From Cupriavidus necator (GTDB lineage Bacteria; Pseudomonadota; Gammaproteobacteria; Burkholderiales; Burkholderiaceae), in the NCBI GenBank assembly GCA_022041995.1, contig CP074382.1:434001-498000 (forward strand): a stretch of DNA of 64,000 nt, read 5' to 3'. Made by a program: the position numbers and the translations under genes. Below are positions 63,247-64,000 of this stretch, piece after piece; positions within the stretch are counted from its first letter, which is position 1; every line of letters begins with the position of its first letter. The notes under the pieces are model-generated. The model ran no database searches, had not been told where the DNA came from, and was given only the letters and a program-made list of their open reading frames with translations.

Positions 63247-64000
63247 GACCCGGAATCGCCATGATCTAATGCTGCGCAGGTCAGCGCTAAACCCACGCTT
63301 GGCAGCCAAGCGAACACTCTGGCTCCAATGAGCCGCTGCAAACGGATTTCAAGATCATGTGCCCGACGAGCACCATCCACTCACGCCGATTGACGAACGC
63401 TCACGCTTCAACCTGTAACTGTCCGGGTGGGGATCAGCGCCGCCAAGCGGTGCCGGCAGTAGCTCCGTGCCGCGTTCCGCCGCTACGGTCTGTCATGGCG
63501 AATGACAAATTACAACAACCTGCCATAGGGCGCCACTGAAGGGCGCGGCTATACCAGACCGACGGTCTACGGAGCCACTCACGGCCGTATCAGCCGCAAA
63601 CACAAGGCCGAACAAGCGGTTCCACCGCACGTTGAAAGCTGAACTCCTGCAGCACCAGCCTCCGCCGACAATGCTCAAGCGTAGCTTCTATTTTTGAGCG
63701 CTTCGGCATGTCTCCCCAAGCCAGCCCAAGTGACCGCGTGAGCAGCTTAAGGTATCCGAAAACCGCTCCCGCGGTTGGCGTATCAGGCCGTGAACCACGT
63801 TAACAAGCTAGAAAGAAACGCGCGAATCATAATCAGTCTGGCGTATCCGATCTGTATCGGCCAGGTCGATCACCTTGCGCACGACCTGACGGGGTGGCGT
63901 GTTGGCCGTCTTGTAGGTCAGCCAGTTTGAAATTGCTGCGGCCAAACTTCATCTGCTGACACCTAGATGTGTCCCTAACCAAGGTTCCGCTGCCATTAAT
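63247..64000. other. Right-hand end of window without a clear gene
   Basis: A minus frame ending at TAG 63808-63810 (NWLTYKTANTPPRQVVRKVIDLADTDRIRQTDYDSRVSF, from about 63935) has protein-like composition and could be the tail of a decayed gene. It lacks a start, and I do not recognise it. Nothing else is supported. Confidence 0.35.

Overview
This window comes from a GC-rich beta-proteobacterium, most probably Cupriavidus, Ralstonia or a relative in the Burkholderiaceae. The pointers are an RpoD-type sigma factor, hexameric-type citrate synthase, a PEP carboxylase, a TIGR01841-like phasin, a ChrA chromate transporter and recombinase-in-trio (RIT) elements. The genus is inferred from protein style only. 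Mobile DNA dominates, so it is probably a secondary replicon, a megaplasmid or a genomic island.

Layout. (1) 1-8476: an oxidoreductase-GST-frmA-fghA operon for formaldehyde removal, a terminator, a second GST and ppc. These are followed by an IS5 stub, a broken EAL-domain gene and a small GRDP-like gene. (2) 8476-16410: an IS3-family element, a cold shock gene, rpoD on the minus strand, remnants of an IS4 element and of a group II intron reverse transcriptase, a decayed IS3 element, an aldehyde dehydrogenase tail and gltA. (3) 16570-24265: an IS110 element inside another IS110 element, a CoA-transferase remnant, then IS3 (itself split by an IS4 element) abutting an IS6 element that is split by a second kind of IS4 element. 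Target duplications of 11 and 10 bp prove both IS4 insertions. (4) 24266-33190: an abortive-infection patch (AbiTii tail, HEPN Abi protein, AbiH with an in-frame amber), an IS1595 element with an 8-bp duplication, a three-TM protein, a cluster of six 19-bp repeats, chrA with a broken padR, and an AT-rich stretch with a perfect FNR-type box. (5) 33371-42455: an IS5/IS427 element, an IS110 remnant, and a Tn5-like transposase split by a group II intron, which is split in turn by a serine-recombinase element. A second copy of the IS4 element follows. (6) 42741-47106: a phasin gene, IS1595 and IS110 remnants, an IS3 element with a 3-bp duplication, a broken metallo-beta-lactamase-fold gene, a small secreted-peptide gene and a second FNR-type box. 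(7) 47693-63246: a single IS66 element, proved by an 8-bp duplication. It is swollen by IS630, by RIT element 1 and by another IS3. RIT1 contains a zinc-finger/DDE/AAA-ATPase transposon, and that transposon contains RIT element 2. (8) 63247-64000: no clear gene.

Function. The host-cell genes that remain intact suggest C1/aromatic metabolism: an oxygenase-type reductase, glutathione-dependent formaldehyde oxidation, and anaplerosis/TCA entry through ppc and gltA. Most other cargo is broken. The most unusual observation is shared by both RIT elements. Each has a long perfect palindrome abutting the terminus downstream of its third recombinase gene, and each palindrome contains an inverted copy of the target sequence that also flanks the opposite terminus.
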